Assembly: GCA_965203535.1 (NCBI GenBank)
Contig: OZ241897.1
Coordinates: 2,976,001-3,040,000, forward strand
Reading direction: 5' to 3'
From: JAJDTT01 sp022827025
Lineage (GTDB): Bacteria; Acidobacteriota; UBA6911; RPQK01; JAJDTT01
DNA length: 64,000 nt
Part shown: positions 7,701 through 15,695 of the stretch, in pieces
Layout: every line of letters starts with the position of its first letter
How positions within the stretch are numbered: the first letter of the stretch is position 1
Translations under genes and position numbers: made by a program
The notes under the pieces: model-generated
The model's input: only the letters and a program-made list of their open reading frames with translations
Told to the model about the DNA's origin: nothing
Database searches by the model: none

Positions 7701-8122
7701 TGAACCTTTCGGACCTGCCGGCGCTCAACGCCGGTCTCAATGCTCTCAGCGGATCTCTGTTGGGGGTGGGGTATGCCATGATTCGACGGGGCCGGGTGAG
7801 GGCGCACAAGGCCTTCATGCTGGCTGCGGTGGGCGTTTCGACCCTGTTTCTGGCCTCCTACGTCGTCTACCACTATCACGCCGGGTCCACGCGGTTTCCC
7901 GGGACGGGCTGGGTCCGGACCCTGTACCTGCTGATTCTGGTGACTCACGCCGCACTGGCGGCGGCAGTGGTCCCGCTGGCGGCCGTGACCCTGGTCCGGG
8001 CGTGGCGGGAGGATTTCGGAGCTCACCGGCGCATCGCGCGGTGGACGCTGCCCATCTGGTTCTACGTCTCCGTCACCGGCGTGATCATCTACGTCATGCT
8101 CTATCAGCTCTATGCCCAATAA
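7700..8122 (+). CDS. DUF420 (YozB/CtaM-type) membrane protein
   Basis: This 140-residue protein has four membrane segments and the DUF420 histidine pattern: N-terminal LPALNAGLNALSGSLL, AHKAFMLAAVGVSTLFLASY, then YHYHAGSTRF and a final helix after AHRRIARWTLP. Bacillus YozB (CtaM), of this family, is needed for cytochrome c oxidase assembly, so the same role is likely here. The ATG overlaps the permease stop by one base and the 3' end overlaps the HEAT-repeat gene by 11 bases, giving tight coupling. Confidence 0.85.
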   Translation: MNLSDLPALNAGLNALSGSLLGVGYAMIRRGRVRAHKAFMLAAVGVSTLFLASYVVYHYHAGSTRFPGTGWVRTLYLLILVTHAALAAAVVPLAAVTLVRAWREDFGAHRRIARWTLPIWFYVSVTGVIIYVMLYQLYAQ

Positions 8123-8984
8123 GGGGTCCGGCGCCGGCAAAGTTTCCCTGAAGACCCATCTTCTGGTGTTCGCGTCCCTGTTGGCGTTTGTCCTGGTTCC
8201 GGGAATGTTCTGGCACGACGTCTGGTTCGGGCGCGCCCTGGACGACGCCGAACTGGAGGAGTATCTCAACGACGAGACCAGTCCCCGGCGGATGCAGCAT
8301 GGATTGGCCCAATTGGGAGAAAGGATCGGCAGAGGGGATCCGGAAGCCCGGAGATGGTACCCGAGACTGATGGAGCTGGCGGGGCATGAGCAGCCGGAGA
8401 TCCGGAACCTCTCCGCCTGGCTCATGGGACAGGATGCCTCGGCGGAGGCCTTCCGTCTGAGCCTGGCGGAGCTTCTGAAAGACTCCAACCCCCTGGTTCG
8501 CCGGAACGCCGCCCTCTCCCTGGTCCGATTCGGCGACGGCCGGGGACGGCCCGAGTTGCGGTCCATGCTCCGGCCCTGGGTGGTGGAGAGTCCCCGGGCG
8601 GGACGGCTCCGGCTGCTGGTGGAGACGGACGACGAGGTCCGAAGCGGTTCCCCGGTGGCGGAGATCGAACAGGGGGAGGTGTCCGTGGCGGTCCAGGTCC
8701 CTGTTGCCGGGACGGCGGCGAATCTGGCCGAGGACGGACAGGGGGTCGATGCGGGCGCCGAACTGATGGTCTTGTTGCCGGATCCCGTGCATCTCTGGGA
8801 GGCGCTCCGGGCCCTCTACCTGGTGGGGGAGGAGGAGGACCTGGAGTTGATCGAAGCCTATCTGGGAGCAGGTGACGACAACGAGAGCATTCGCAGTCAG
8901 GCAAACCTGACGCGTGAAGCCATTCTCAAGAGAGCAATCCAGCGGGAAGAGAAAATTTCAGAGAGCGGGACGGGGGATCAGTAG
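8112..8984 (+). CDS. Membrane-anchored HEAT-repeat protein with a lipoyl-like domain
   Basis: This 290-residue protein has a signal-anchor at ~14-33 (HLLVFASLLAFVLVPGMF). HEAT-type helical repeats follow (HEQPEIRNLSAWLMGQD; DSNPLVRRNAALSLVRFGD). Residues ~165-220 look like a biotinyl/lipoyl hammerhead: LLVETDDEVRSGSPVAEIEQ then AVQVPVAGTAANLAEDGQGV. The modified-lysine position carries no lysine (GEVSVAVQVP), so attachment of a cofactor is unlikely. A last HEAT-like helix pair closes it. It overlaps the DUF420 gene by 11 bases. A scaffold or chaperone role in oxidase assembly is an inference. Confidence 0.65.
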   Translation: MPNKGSGAGKVSLKTHLLVFASLLAFVLVPGMFWHDVWFGRALDDAELEEYLNDETSPRRMQHGLAQLGERIGRGDPEARRWYPRLMELAGHEQPEIRNLSAWLMGQDASAEAFRLSLAELLKDSNPLVRRNAALSLVRFGDGRGRPELRSMLRPWVVESPRAGRLRLLVETDDEVRSGSPVAEIEQGEVSVAVQVPVAGTAANLAEDGQGVDAGAELMVLLPDPVHLWEALRALYLVGEEEDLELIEAYLGAGDDNESIRSQANLTREAILKRAIQREEKISESGTGDQ

Positions 8985-9319
8985 GGCAGAGACCCGTGAC
9001 TGCTTTCGTAGCCCTTGATCGCCACCATGTCGATGGCGTCCCAGGGACATCCGTCCAGGAAGGTTCCCTCCGGACCCTTGCTGGTGCAGAGCTTGCACCC
9101 GATGCAGAGCAGGGGATCGACCTCGATCCGGCCGAAGGGCGGATGGTCGTCGTCCGGGATCCAGATCATGCAGTTCTCGATGGGGCAGTAGTCCACGCAG
9201 GCCGGAGAGCCGGAACAGCCGGTGCAGCAGTCGTTGATGACGGCTACGAGCGCGGGTTTGCGCTTCCGCTTGTCGTTCCGCTTGATGGTGCTGCTGTCTT
9301 TCAGAACGTCAACTTGCAT
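8978..9319 (-). CDS. 4Fe-4S ferredoxin-like electron carrier
   Basis: This 113-residue cytosolic protein has two cysteine clusters: CCTGCSGSPACVDYCP (~31-46) and CIGCKLCTSKGPEGTFLDGC (~72-91). Both differ from the classical CxxCxxCxxxCP: the first has an inserted GSPA and the second a long loop before the last cysteine. Two Fe-S clusters are likely. It converges with the HEAT-repeat gene (7-base overlap). The redox partner is not evident from neighbours. Confidence 0.85.
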   Translation of the reverse strand: MQVDVLKDSSTIKRNDKRKRKPALVAVINDCCTGCSGSPACVDYCPIENCMIWIPDDDHPPFGRIEVDPLLCIGCKLCTSKGPEGTFLDGCPWDAIDMVAIKGYESSHGSLPY

Positions 9320-9334
9320 TCCAATGCCATTATC

Positions 9335-9817
9335 TCATTTGGCCCGGCGGCTTTTCAACGGACGACGGCGTTTCACCGGGCGACGCCGCTTCGCCGGGCG
9401 GCGGCGTTTCATCCTGGGCCTGGGCTTGGGCGGCGGCGCCACGTCCGGACCGAACCAGGAGACCTCGTAGTCGGGAAATTCCGCCTTGAAGGTCTGGGCC
9501 AGGGATTCCCGGTCCGGATCCGCGCCGTAGGCCGTGTTCTTGCCGAACAGAGTGAGAGTTCCGTAGTAGGGATTGCGGGCCAGCGATCCTCCGCCCTGGA
9601 CCGTGAACTCTCCGCCCGCATCCAGGAATCCCGCGTCCTCCAGGTCTTGCCGGGTCCAGCGGATCAGGGCCTCTTCGCTGTCCACTCCGGAACTGATGTA
9701 GTTGGAGCCCCGGGCGATTCTCTTGGTCGCCCCCTCCAACTGCAGGGAGAAGACCAGGTACTGGAAGACGACACCGTCGCCCAGCAATTCGACGTCCCGG
9801 ATCTCATCCAGCGCCAT
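9335..9817 (-). CDS. Janus/PHPT1-like protein with Arg/Lys-rich tail
   Basis: Starting at ATG 9817 this encodes 160 residues. Residues 5-125 follow the Janus/Ocnus and 14-kDa phosphohistidine phosphatase fold: IRDVELLGDGVFQYL-like start, RIARGSNYISSGVDSEEAL, GGGSLARNPYYGTLTLFGKN, and a final FPDYEVSWFGPD, the most conserved block. In animal PHPT1 the catalytic histidine follows RGYKWAEY; here that stretch reads RGSNYISSG and has no histidine, so phosphatase activity is doubtful. After a PPPKPRPR linker the last 25 residues are four basic RRRP-type repeats, suggesting nucleic-acid or membrane contact. Confidence 0.7.
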   Translation of the reverse strand: MALDEIRDVELLGDGVVFQYLVFSLQLEGATKRIARGSNYISSGVDSEEALIRWTRQDLEDAGFLDAGGEFTVQGGGSLARNPYYGTLTLFGKNTAYGADPDRESLAQTFKAEFPDYEVSWFGPDVAPPPKPRPRMKRRRPAKRRRPVKRRRPLKSRRAK

Positions 9818-9828
9818 CGCGAATCGTC

Positions 9829-9984
9829 CTAGATGGCGATCATTGCGATCGCCATGCCGGCCAGGAGCAACACGACCCCGCCCCGGTGCGCCAGGGTGGC
9901 GACGCGGCCGGTTCTGCTCGACAAGCCCACCACGGTCAGGATCAACGTGCCCGCCAACAAGAGTCCCAAACTCAACCAGATCAC
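9829..9984 (-). CDS. Small two-helix membrane protein, unknown function
   Basis: About 51 residues from a GTG at 9984, with a GGGAG stretch ~12 bases upstream, or 68 residues from ATG 10035. There are two membrane helices, WLSLGLLLAGTLILTVVGL and GGVVLLLAGMAIAMIAI, joined by a short basic loop. It ends 11 bases before the Janus-like gene and probably shares its transcript. No function can be assigned. Confidence 0.5.
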   Translation of the reverse strand: MIWLSLGLLLAGTLILTVVGLSSRTGRVATLAHRGGVVLLLAGMAIAMIAI

Positions 9985-10113
9985 TTCGGTTCTTCTCCCA
10001 TTCTTGCCCAATTTGTATAGAGCTTTCCGCCCCAATTGTCAAAGCAAGCTCCCGTAAAGAACACCGCGCGAGGCGGCACCGGGACGGCCCGGGAGAAACA
10101 CCGGCGCAGACTC

Positions 10114-10362
10114 CTAGACGGCCCGCTTGGCACGGGGCTTGCGCCGGACGGCGCGGGCGCGAATCTGGCCCTGGCGTCCGAGGTTCGGTTGAACGACATT
10201 GGTGTCCTGTTGATACCGGGCCTTCGTCGCCACATAGATCTGATTCCAGCAGGTGGCGCACCGATCCAGGTGCATTAGAAATTCCAACTTGTCATCCAGG
10301 TTCAGGGTGTTGTTTAAATAGCCCGAGATTCGCTTCCGGTCACACCCGCCGAAGGTGTCCAT
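10114..10362 (-). CDS. Small zinc-finger protein (zf-HC2-like), possible anti-sigma type
   Basis: This 82-residue soluble protein has a zf-HC2-like motif: helix NLDDKLEFLM, then HLDRCATCWNQIY (H-x3-C-x2-C), with C7 upstream as a possible fourth ligand. The tail is strongly basic (RARAVRRKPRAKRAV). Zf-HC2 domains usually occur in anti-sigma factors, but there is no membrane helix or sigma-factor gene here. It diverges from efp with a 170-base gap. A similar H-x3-C-x2-C protein lies at 58617-58835. Confidence 0.7.
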   Translation of the reverse strand: MDTFGGCDRKRISGYLNNTLNLDDKLEFLMHLDRCATCWNQIYVATKARYQQDTNVVQPNLGRQGQIRARAVRRKPRAKRAV

Positions 10363-10532
10363 GATCGTCTCCTATGGTTGTTGATGGAATTTGGCCGAAA
10401 ATCGCCGTTGTCTTGCGGTTCAATAACAAAGACAGCATTTGGACCCAAATGGTTTCAAACAATTTTGCATCTGCACCGCCGGGCCGTGGCAAATTGCAAG
10501 CGGAAAATGCGGTCTGATATCGTGAGCCGGCC

Positions 10533-11093
10533 ATGATCAATGCCACGCAGATCCGAAAAGGAATGATCCTCATCCATCAGAACGAGCCCCACCGCGTGCG
10601 TGAGTCCCAGCACCGGGCGCCCGGCAAGGGGGCCGCCTTTGTCCGGGTCCTGCTGAAGAATCTGCGGACCGGAGCTTCGTATGAGCACCGCTTCGCCTCG
10701 GGAGACGCCGTGGACCGGGCGACGCTGGACCATCGGGAAATGGAGTTCCTCTACCGGGACGGGAATATCTGCCATTTCATGGATACTGAGAACTACGAGC
10801 AGATCGGACTGGACCGCGATGCGTTGGCTGAAAGCTGGGACTATCTCAAGGAGGGGCAGACCCTCACGGTGGAGTTCTTCGACGGCAACCCCATCGGCGT
10901 GGAGCTTCCTTCCACGGTCGAATTGAAGGTGGTGGAGACGGAGGCCGAACTGAGGGGAGCGACCGCCAGCAACTCGCCGAAACCGGCCAGGCTGGAAACC
11001 GGCGTCACGGTCCAGGTCCCGCCATTCATCCGCGCAGGCGAGCTGATCCGCGTCGATCCCTCCCAAGGCCGCTACATCGAACGCGCCCGGTAG
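10533..11093 (+). CDS. efp: Translation elongation factor P
   Basis: This 186-residue protein has the three-domain EF-P layout: KOW-like domain I with K32 in APGKGAA at the tip that enters the peptidyl-transferase centre, and OB domains II and III ending PPFIRAGELIRVDPSQGRYIERA. It relieves ribosome stalling at polyproline. Lysine at the tip is compatible with EpmA-type lysylation, but no epm gene is visible here. The tandem repeat array begins immediately after the stop codon. Confidence 0.95.
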   Translation: MINATQIRKGMILIHQNEPHRVRESQHRAPGKGAAFVRVLLKNLRTGASYEHRFASGDAVDRATLDHREMEFLYRDGNICHFMDTENYEQIGLDRDALAESWDYLKEGQTLTVEFFDGNPIGVELPSTVELKVVETEAELRGATASNSPKPARLETGVTVQVPPFIRAGELIRVDPSQGRYIERAR

Positions 11094-11205
11094 GAGGGGG
11101 GACTTTCCTGTCCCCCGAGAAGACTGGGGATAGGAAAACCCCCACTCCTTTTCTCGCAGGATTTCGCCGGACCGGGGCCGGTGGGGCAGCTCCTGGGGGG
11201 TGACA

Positions 11206-11767
11206 CTATTCCGGCTCGGTTCCGAAGTGGTCCGCGAGCATGTACCGGTACAGGTCGAGAGCCAACCGCTCTTCGTGTTCCTCCAGCCAGCGCCGGGCGG
11301 CCGGCGTCAGCACCATCGTGCGGCACGCCTCGTCCGCAACCACCGAAGTCACCCGCCCGCCCGCCGCGCCGGCCAGCCATATCACGTCACCGGGGCTGAA
11401 CTGGTGGAGGCGCGCGCCGGCGCCATCGTATGCGGACGCCCGGCCGGAGAGCAGCAGTTGCAGCCCTTCCTGCGGCTCATCTGCATTCGCCAGGGCCTTG
11501 TCTGCGCCGTAGTCGCGCGGCGTGAGCCACGATCGAAGCTTCTCCATCAGGTCCTCGAAATGAATTTGGCGTACCAGGTGGCGTTCCATTTCGGCGGCGG
11601 CGTGTCCCAACAACGTGGCGCGGCGGCTGTCTGCGCCTGCCGCATCTGTCCTCCACGCCACGATGACGATCTCCTCGCAGTGCTCGAGGGCTTGGTCCGC
11701 ATCAGGCTCGAACACCAACTCGGCAAACTCCGAGCCGGGAAGGTTGCGCTCCAAGCCCGACCTCAAT
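11206..11767 (-). pseudogene. sulP 3' fragment, copy A
   Basis: An open frame matching the last ~187 residues of the SulP protein: the STAS tail from LRSGLERNLPGSEFAELVF, and a cyclic-nucleotide-binding-like domain (LLLSGRASAYDGAGARLHQF, FSPGDVIWLAGAAGG), ending HFGTEPE. It has no stop codons and runs on upstream into repeat sequence as far as an ATG at 11901. Differences from the full gene include TMVLTPAARR and ADHFGTEPE. Expression as a free regulatory domain cannot be excluded, but no convincing ribosome site is visible. Confidence 0.65.
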
Positions 11768-12099
11768 CGGAAAAACAGACTGTCCCCTTCTGAGTTCTCC
11801 CCTTCTGAGTTCCGGTAGGCGCCGCTGATGGACGATCCCCGCCCAGTTTCTCGGGGGATCATGCCGGGGGCCCGGCGGTGGGGGGCTTCTGAGAAAAACA
11901 TGGGACACCCGGAGGGGGGACATTCTTGTCCCCCTCTTCGCCGCAGTTGCTTTCGCTGGGCTCCGGTGGGGCCGGAGTTGGGCGAGTAGGAGGGGGGACT
12001 TTCAGTCCCCCCGAGGGAGTGGGGGTAGGAAAACCCCCACTCCTTTTCTCGCAGGATTTCGCCGGACCGGGTCCGGTGGGGGAGCTCCTGGGGGTGACA

Positions 12100-12661
12100 C
12101 TATTCCGGCTCGGTTCCGAAGTGCTCCGTGAGCATGTACCGGTACAGATCGAGAGCCAACCGCTCTTCGTGCTCCTCCAGCCAGCGCCGGGCGGCCGGCG
12201 TCAGCACCATCGCGCGGCACGCCTCGTCCGCAACCACCGAAGTCACCCGCCCGCCCGCCGCGCCGGCCAGCCATATCACGTCACCGGGGCTGAACTGGTG
12301 GAGGCGCACGCCGGCGGCATCGTATGCGGACGCCCGGCCGGAGAGCAGCAGTTGCAGCCCTTCCTGCGGCTCATCTGCATTCGCCAGGGCCGTATCTGCG
12401 TCGTAGTCGCGCGGCGTGAGCCATGATCGAAGCTTCTCCATCAGATCCTCGAAACGCATTTGGCGTACCAGATGGCGTTCCAATTCGGCGGCGGCGTGCT
12501 CCAGCAACGTGGCGCGCCGGCTGTCTGCGCTTGCCGCATCTGTCCTCCACGCCACGATGACGATCTCCTCGCAGTGCTCGAGGGCTTGGTCCGCATCAGG
12601 CTCGAACACCAACTCGGCAAACTCCGAGCCGGGAAGGTTGCGCTCCAAGCCCGACCTCAAT
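12100..12661 (-). pseudogene. sulP 3' fragment, copy B
   Basis: The second truncated copy of the SulP C-terminal region, again open, ending EHFGTEPE. It differs from the native end at, for example, RQMRFEDLMEKL and RDYDADTALANA. The upstream continuation (to ATG 12795) is almost identical to copy A, so A and B share an ancestor in which the membrane part of sulP was already deleted. Confidence 0.65.
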
Positions 12662-12994
12662 CGGAAAAACAGACTGTCCCCTTCTGAGTTCTCCCCTTCT
12701 GAGTTCCGGTAGGCGCCGCTGATGGACGATCCCCGCCCAGTTTCTCGGGGGATCATGCCGGGGGCCCGGCGGTGGGGGACTTCTGAGAAAAACATGGGAC
12801 ACCCGGAGGGGGGACATTCTTGTCCCCCTCTTCGCCGCAGTTGCTTTCGCTGGGCTCCGGTGGGGCCGGAGTTGGGCGAGTAGGAGGGGGGACTTTCAGT
12901 CCCCCCGAGGGAGTGGGGGTAGGAAAACCCCCACTCCTTTTCTCGCAGGATTTCGCCGGACCGGGGCCGGTGGGGGAGCTCCTGGGGGGTGACA

Positions 12995-15184
12995 CTATTC
13001 CGGCTCGGTTCCGAAGTGCTCCGTGAGCATGTACCGGTACAGGTCGAGAGCCAACCGCTCTTCGTGCTCCTCCAGCCAGCGCCGGGCGGCCGGCGTCAGC
13101 ACCATCGCGCGGCACGCCTCGTCCGCAACCACCGAAGTCGCCCGCCCGCCCGCCGCGCCGGCCAGCCATATCACGTCACCGGGGCTGAACTGGTGGAGGC
13201 GCGCGCCGGCGCCATCGTATGCGGACGCCCGGCCGGAGAGCAGCAGTTGCAGCCCTTCCTGCGGCTCATCTGCATTCGCCAGGGGCTTATCTGCGGCGTA
13301 GTCGCGCGGCGTGAGCCACGATCGAAGCTTCTCCATCAGATCCTCGAAATGAATTTGGCGTACCAGGTGGCGTTCCATTTCGGCGGCGGCGTGCTCCAGC
13401 AACGTGGCGCGCCGGCTGTCGGCGCTTGCCGCATCCGTCCTCCACGCCACGATGACGATCTCCTCGCAGTGCTCGAGGGCTTGATCCGCATCAGGCTCGA
13501 ACACCAACTCGGCAAACTCCGAGCCGGGAAGGTTGCGCTCCAAGCCCGACCTCAATTGCCCGGACACTGCGCTCAGGACAACTCTGACTCCGGCTTCGCT
13601 CGCTAACCGCAGGAACCGCGACAGCGCGCTCACTGCGGAGAAGTCGAAGCCCGAGACGGCGGCGAAATCCAACATCAGGCAGAGAGGGCGCGGACGTTCC
13701 TCCAGGGTCCTTCGGAGATGGTCGATCAGGGGGCCGGCGCTGCCGAAGAAGATGTAGCCGCGCAGCCGGTAGGCCTGGACGCGCTCGCCTTCCTCCAGCA
13801 GGATCGCACGATCGGGTATGGGGCGGACCTTGTTGCTGTGGCGTTCGCGCGCGGTGAAGCGGGATGCAATGGGGTCGACGCGGCTGAGTCGCACGGCGAA
13901 AAACACGAGAGTGGCCAGCATGCCGGCACCCACGCCCTCGATCAGACCGAAGAAGATGATGACGACGAAGATCACCAGAACGATGCCGAACTCTGCCGAG
14001 GGCAGGCGCTGGCGGCTCCTCACCAGCCCTTCGCCCAACATGCCGAGGCCGGCAAAGACCAGAATGCCGCCGACGAGCGCCGTCGGCACGAACTCCAGCA
14101 TGCCGTCGCCCAGGAACAGGGCGATCCCCACGACCGACGCGGCAACGACGCCGGTCAGCCGGGTGGTGGCCTTGAAGAGCTTGCTGCGCAGTGAAGCGGG
14201 CACGACCAGCGTTGCCACCGTTCCACCGCCCACGCCGGCCATGATGCTGGCAAATCCGGTCGCCTTGAACTCCCGGTTCCAGTCCATCTCCTCGTTCACG
14301 GCGAGTTCGAGCCCGGCAACATTCATGATGACGCAGATGAAGGCGATGAGCATCAGCGTCAGCATGTTGGGAACCTGACCCGCTATCGCGTCCCAATCCA
14401 CCTGCACCAGGTCGGCGGGGAACAACACGGGCCACAGGCCTCCGTCCGCCGTGCTCGTGAGCAGCAGGCTCAGCTCTCTCGCCTGGTCGCCGGAAATGTT
14501 GAAAGCGCCGAGGGCGAGGTGGTACGCAGCGCCGGCGGCCACGACACTCACCGGCAGGATCAGCGCGTTGCCCCAGCGCTTCATCGCGACATAGAGTGCG
14601 ATCCCATACGCGGCGCCCGGGAGCCACGTCCAGAGCACGGCAGGCTCCAGAAGTGCGGGGGCGGCCCGCCAACCTGGATTCGCTCCCATCAAGGACATTG
14701 CGGCGAGACACACGGCTCCTCCAATGCCGGAAACGAATCCCGCGGCGACCGGGTAGGGAATGAAACGCACCAGGTTGGCGAGGCGAAAACGCCCGATCAT
14801 GAGGCAGCACACGCCGGTGGCGATGGCGCTGATCACGAGCGCGCCGGCCACTGTGACGAACAGCGCCTCCGCGCGCGCGTCCATCGTGGATGCGATCGTG
14901 GCCATGATGATCACCAGCGCCGGCGACAGGCCCGCAATCGTGCCGCGATAGCCGCCCACCAGCGCCACGAGCAGGCAGGCCGCAAAGTTTCCGAACAGAA
15001 TCAGGCCGACGCCTTGGGAGGAGTAGGGCGCCAACGCGCCGGAGAAGATGAAACTCCCGAAAGCCACTTGGGCGACGAGCAGGCCGAGGCCGGAAGTGAA
15101 CCCGGCCGACAACGCGGGCACCATCTTCGCGGACAGTACGTCTGTGCGAAGCTCGCGCCCAAGGTCCCGGAGAGCGGACATCAT
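12995..15184 (-). CDS. SulP family anion transporter with STAS and cyclic-nucleotide-binding-like domains
   Basis: This 729-residue protein has a SulP membrane core of about 12 segments (residues ~15-420: GFTSGLGLLVAQVAFGSFIF, GGYRGTIAGLSPALVIIMAT, GIGGAVCLAAMSLMG and others). A STAS domain follows (~450-560; LRGYIFFGSAGPLIDHLRRT, LCLMLDFAAVSGFDFSAVSA), then a C-terminal cNMP-binding-like fold (FSPGDVIWLAGAAGG). The start is the ATG at 15184 with AAGG upstream; a longer in-frame extension crosses repeat DNA. SulP proteins carry sulfate, bicarbonate or other anions; the substrate is not predictable. The 3' quarter of the gene is repeated twice downstream. Confidence 0.9.
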   Translation of the reverse strand: MMSALRDLGRELRTDVLSAKMVPALSAGFTSGLGLLVAQVAFGSFIFSGALAPYSSQGVGLILFGNFAACLLVALVGGYRGTIAGLSPALVIIMATIASTMDARAEALFVTVAGALVISAIATGVCCLMIGRFRLANLVRFIPYPVAAGFVSGIGGAVCLAAMSLMGANPGWRAAPALLEPAVLWTWLPGAAYGIALYVAMKRWGNALILPVSVVAAGAAYHLALGAFNISGDQARELSLLLTSTADGGLWPVLFPADLVQVDWDAIAGQVPNMLTLMLIAFICVIMNVAGLELAVNEEMDWNREFKATGFASIMAGVGGGTVATLVVPASLRSKLFKATTRLTGVVAASVVGIALFLGDGMLEFVPTALVGGILVFAGLGMLGEGLVRSRQRLPSAEFGIVLVIFVVIIFFGLIEGVGAGMLATLVFFAVRLSRVDPIASRFTARERHSNKVRPIPDRAILLEEGERVQAYRLRGYIFFGSAGPLIDHLRRTLEERPRPLCLMLDFAAVSGFDFSAVSALSRFLRLASEAGVRVVLSAVSGQLRSGLERNLPGSEFAELVFEPDADQALEHCEEIVIVAWRTDAASADSRRATLLEHAAAEMERHLVRQIHFEDLMEKLRSWLTPRDYAADKPLANADEPQEGLQLLLSGRASAYDGAGARLHQFSPGDVIWLAGAAGGRATSVVADEACRAMVLTPAARRWLEEHEERLALDLYRYMLTEHFGTEPE

Positions 15185-15695
15185 ATGGATGACCTTAACT
15201 GAAGTTTGCAGTATATCCGGCCAGGGGCGTGTTGCCGTTGGAGGGGGGACTTTCCAGTCCCCCCGTCTTCTTCTTCTTTGAAACTTCCCCTCCCCGCTGA
15301 CCGTAGGGGCACCCCTTGTGGGTGCCCTGCGGGGTCGCATCGTTCCCCGGCTGAGTCGCCGCCCCCCCGGTTCGGTAGTGCCCAAGCAATGGCCGGCGGA
15401 CGGTGGCGCCGTTCGGGGGAGGGCGACCACAAGGGTCGCCCCTACGAGTCGTTGGGCAGCGGCAACGCGGTGGGCGCCGCTGATGGACAATCCCCGCCCG
15501 GTTTCTCGCGGGATCATGCCGGCGGCCCGGCGGTGGGGGACTTCTGTTTTTGCGCGATTCGGCGGACGGGAAGCGTAGAGTGGGGACTCCGTCCGCCTGC
15601 CCCCCCAGGGATCGGCGCGTGAAACACGCCGCTCCCGGCGACAAGGATGTCGCCGCTCCCCCCGCCGGGTCAGTCCCCCGGAGTAAATTGGACCC
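15185..15695. repeat. Non-coding stretch with dispersed hairpins and a relic of the sulP-array repeat
   Basis: There is no gene in these 511 bases; a very long open frame on the minus strand is antisense to addB. Hairpins with G/C stems are at 15243-15264 (GGGGGGACT, loop TTCC), 15305-15328 (GGGGCACCC, GGGTGCCC), ~15419-15440 (GGGCGACC, GGTCGCCC) and ~15636-15656 (GGCGACA, TGTCGCC). Bases 15474-15545 match 11819-11890 and 12713-12784 inside the tandem array. Confidence 0.65.

Larger units (their letters stand above)
11094..13556. repeat. Tandem array, ~894-base unit, from the 3' part of sulP
   Basis: Three copies in a row (about 11094-11984, 11985-12878 and 12879-13556), offset by 894 and 895 bases. 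Each has the same non-coding lead (hairpin GGGGGGACT...TCCCC, a GGAGTGGGGG...CCCCCACTCC hairpin, then the sulP stop) and the last ~187 codons of sulP. The third copy is the real 3' end of the transporter gene. The first two diverge from sulP at 11767/12661 and pass into a non-coding segment that resembles DNA upstream of sulP (15474-15545). Copies differ at scattered bases, so they are not recent. Confidence 0.85.

Noticed and set aside
9335..10261. 308-codon frame including the Janus-like gene
   Set aside because: The extra N-terminal ~148 codons overlap two small genes and show no family similarity; the fold starts at 9817.
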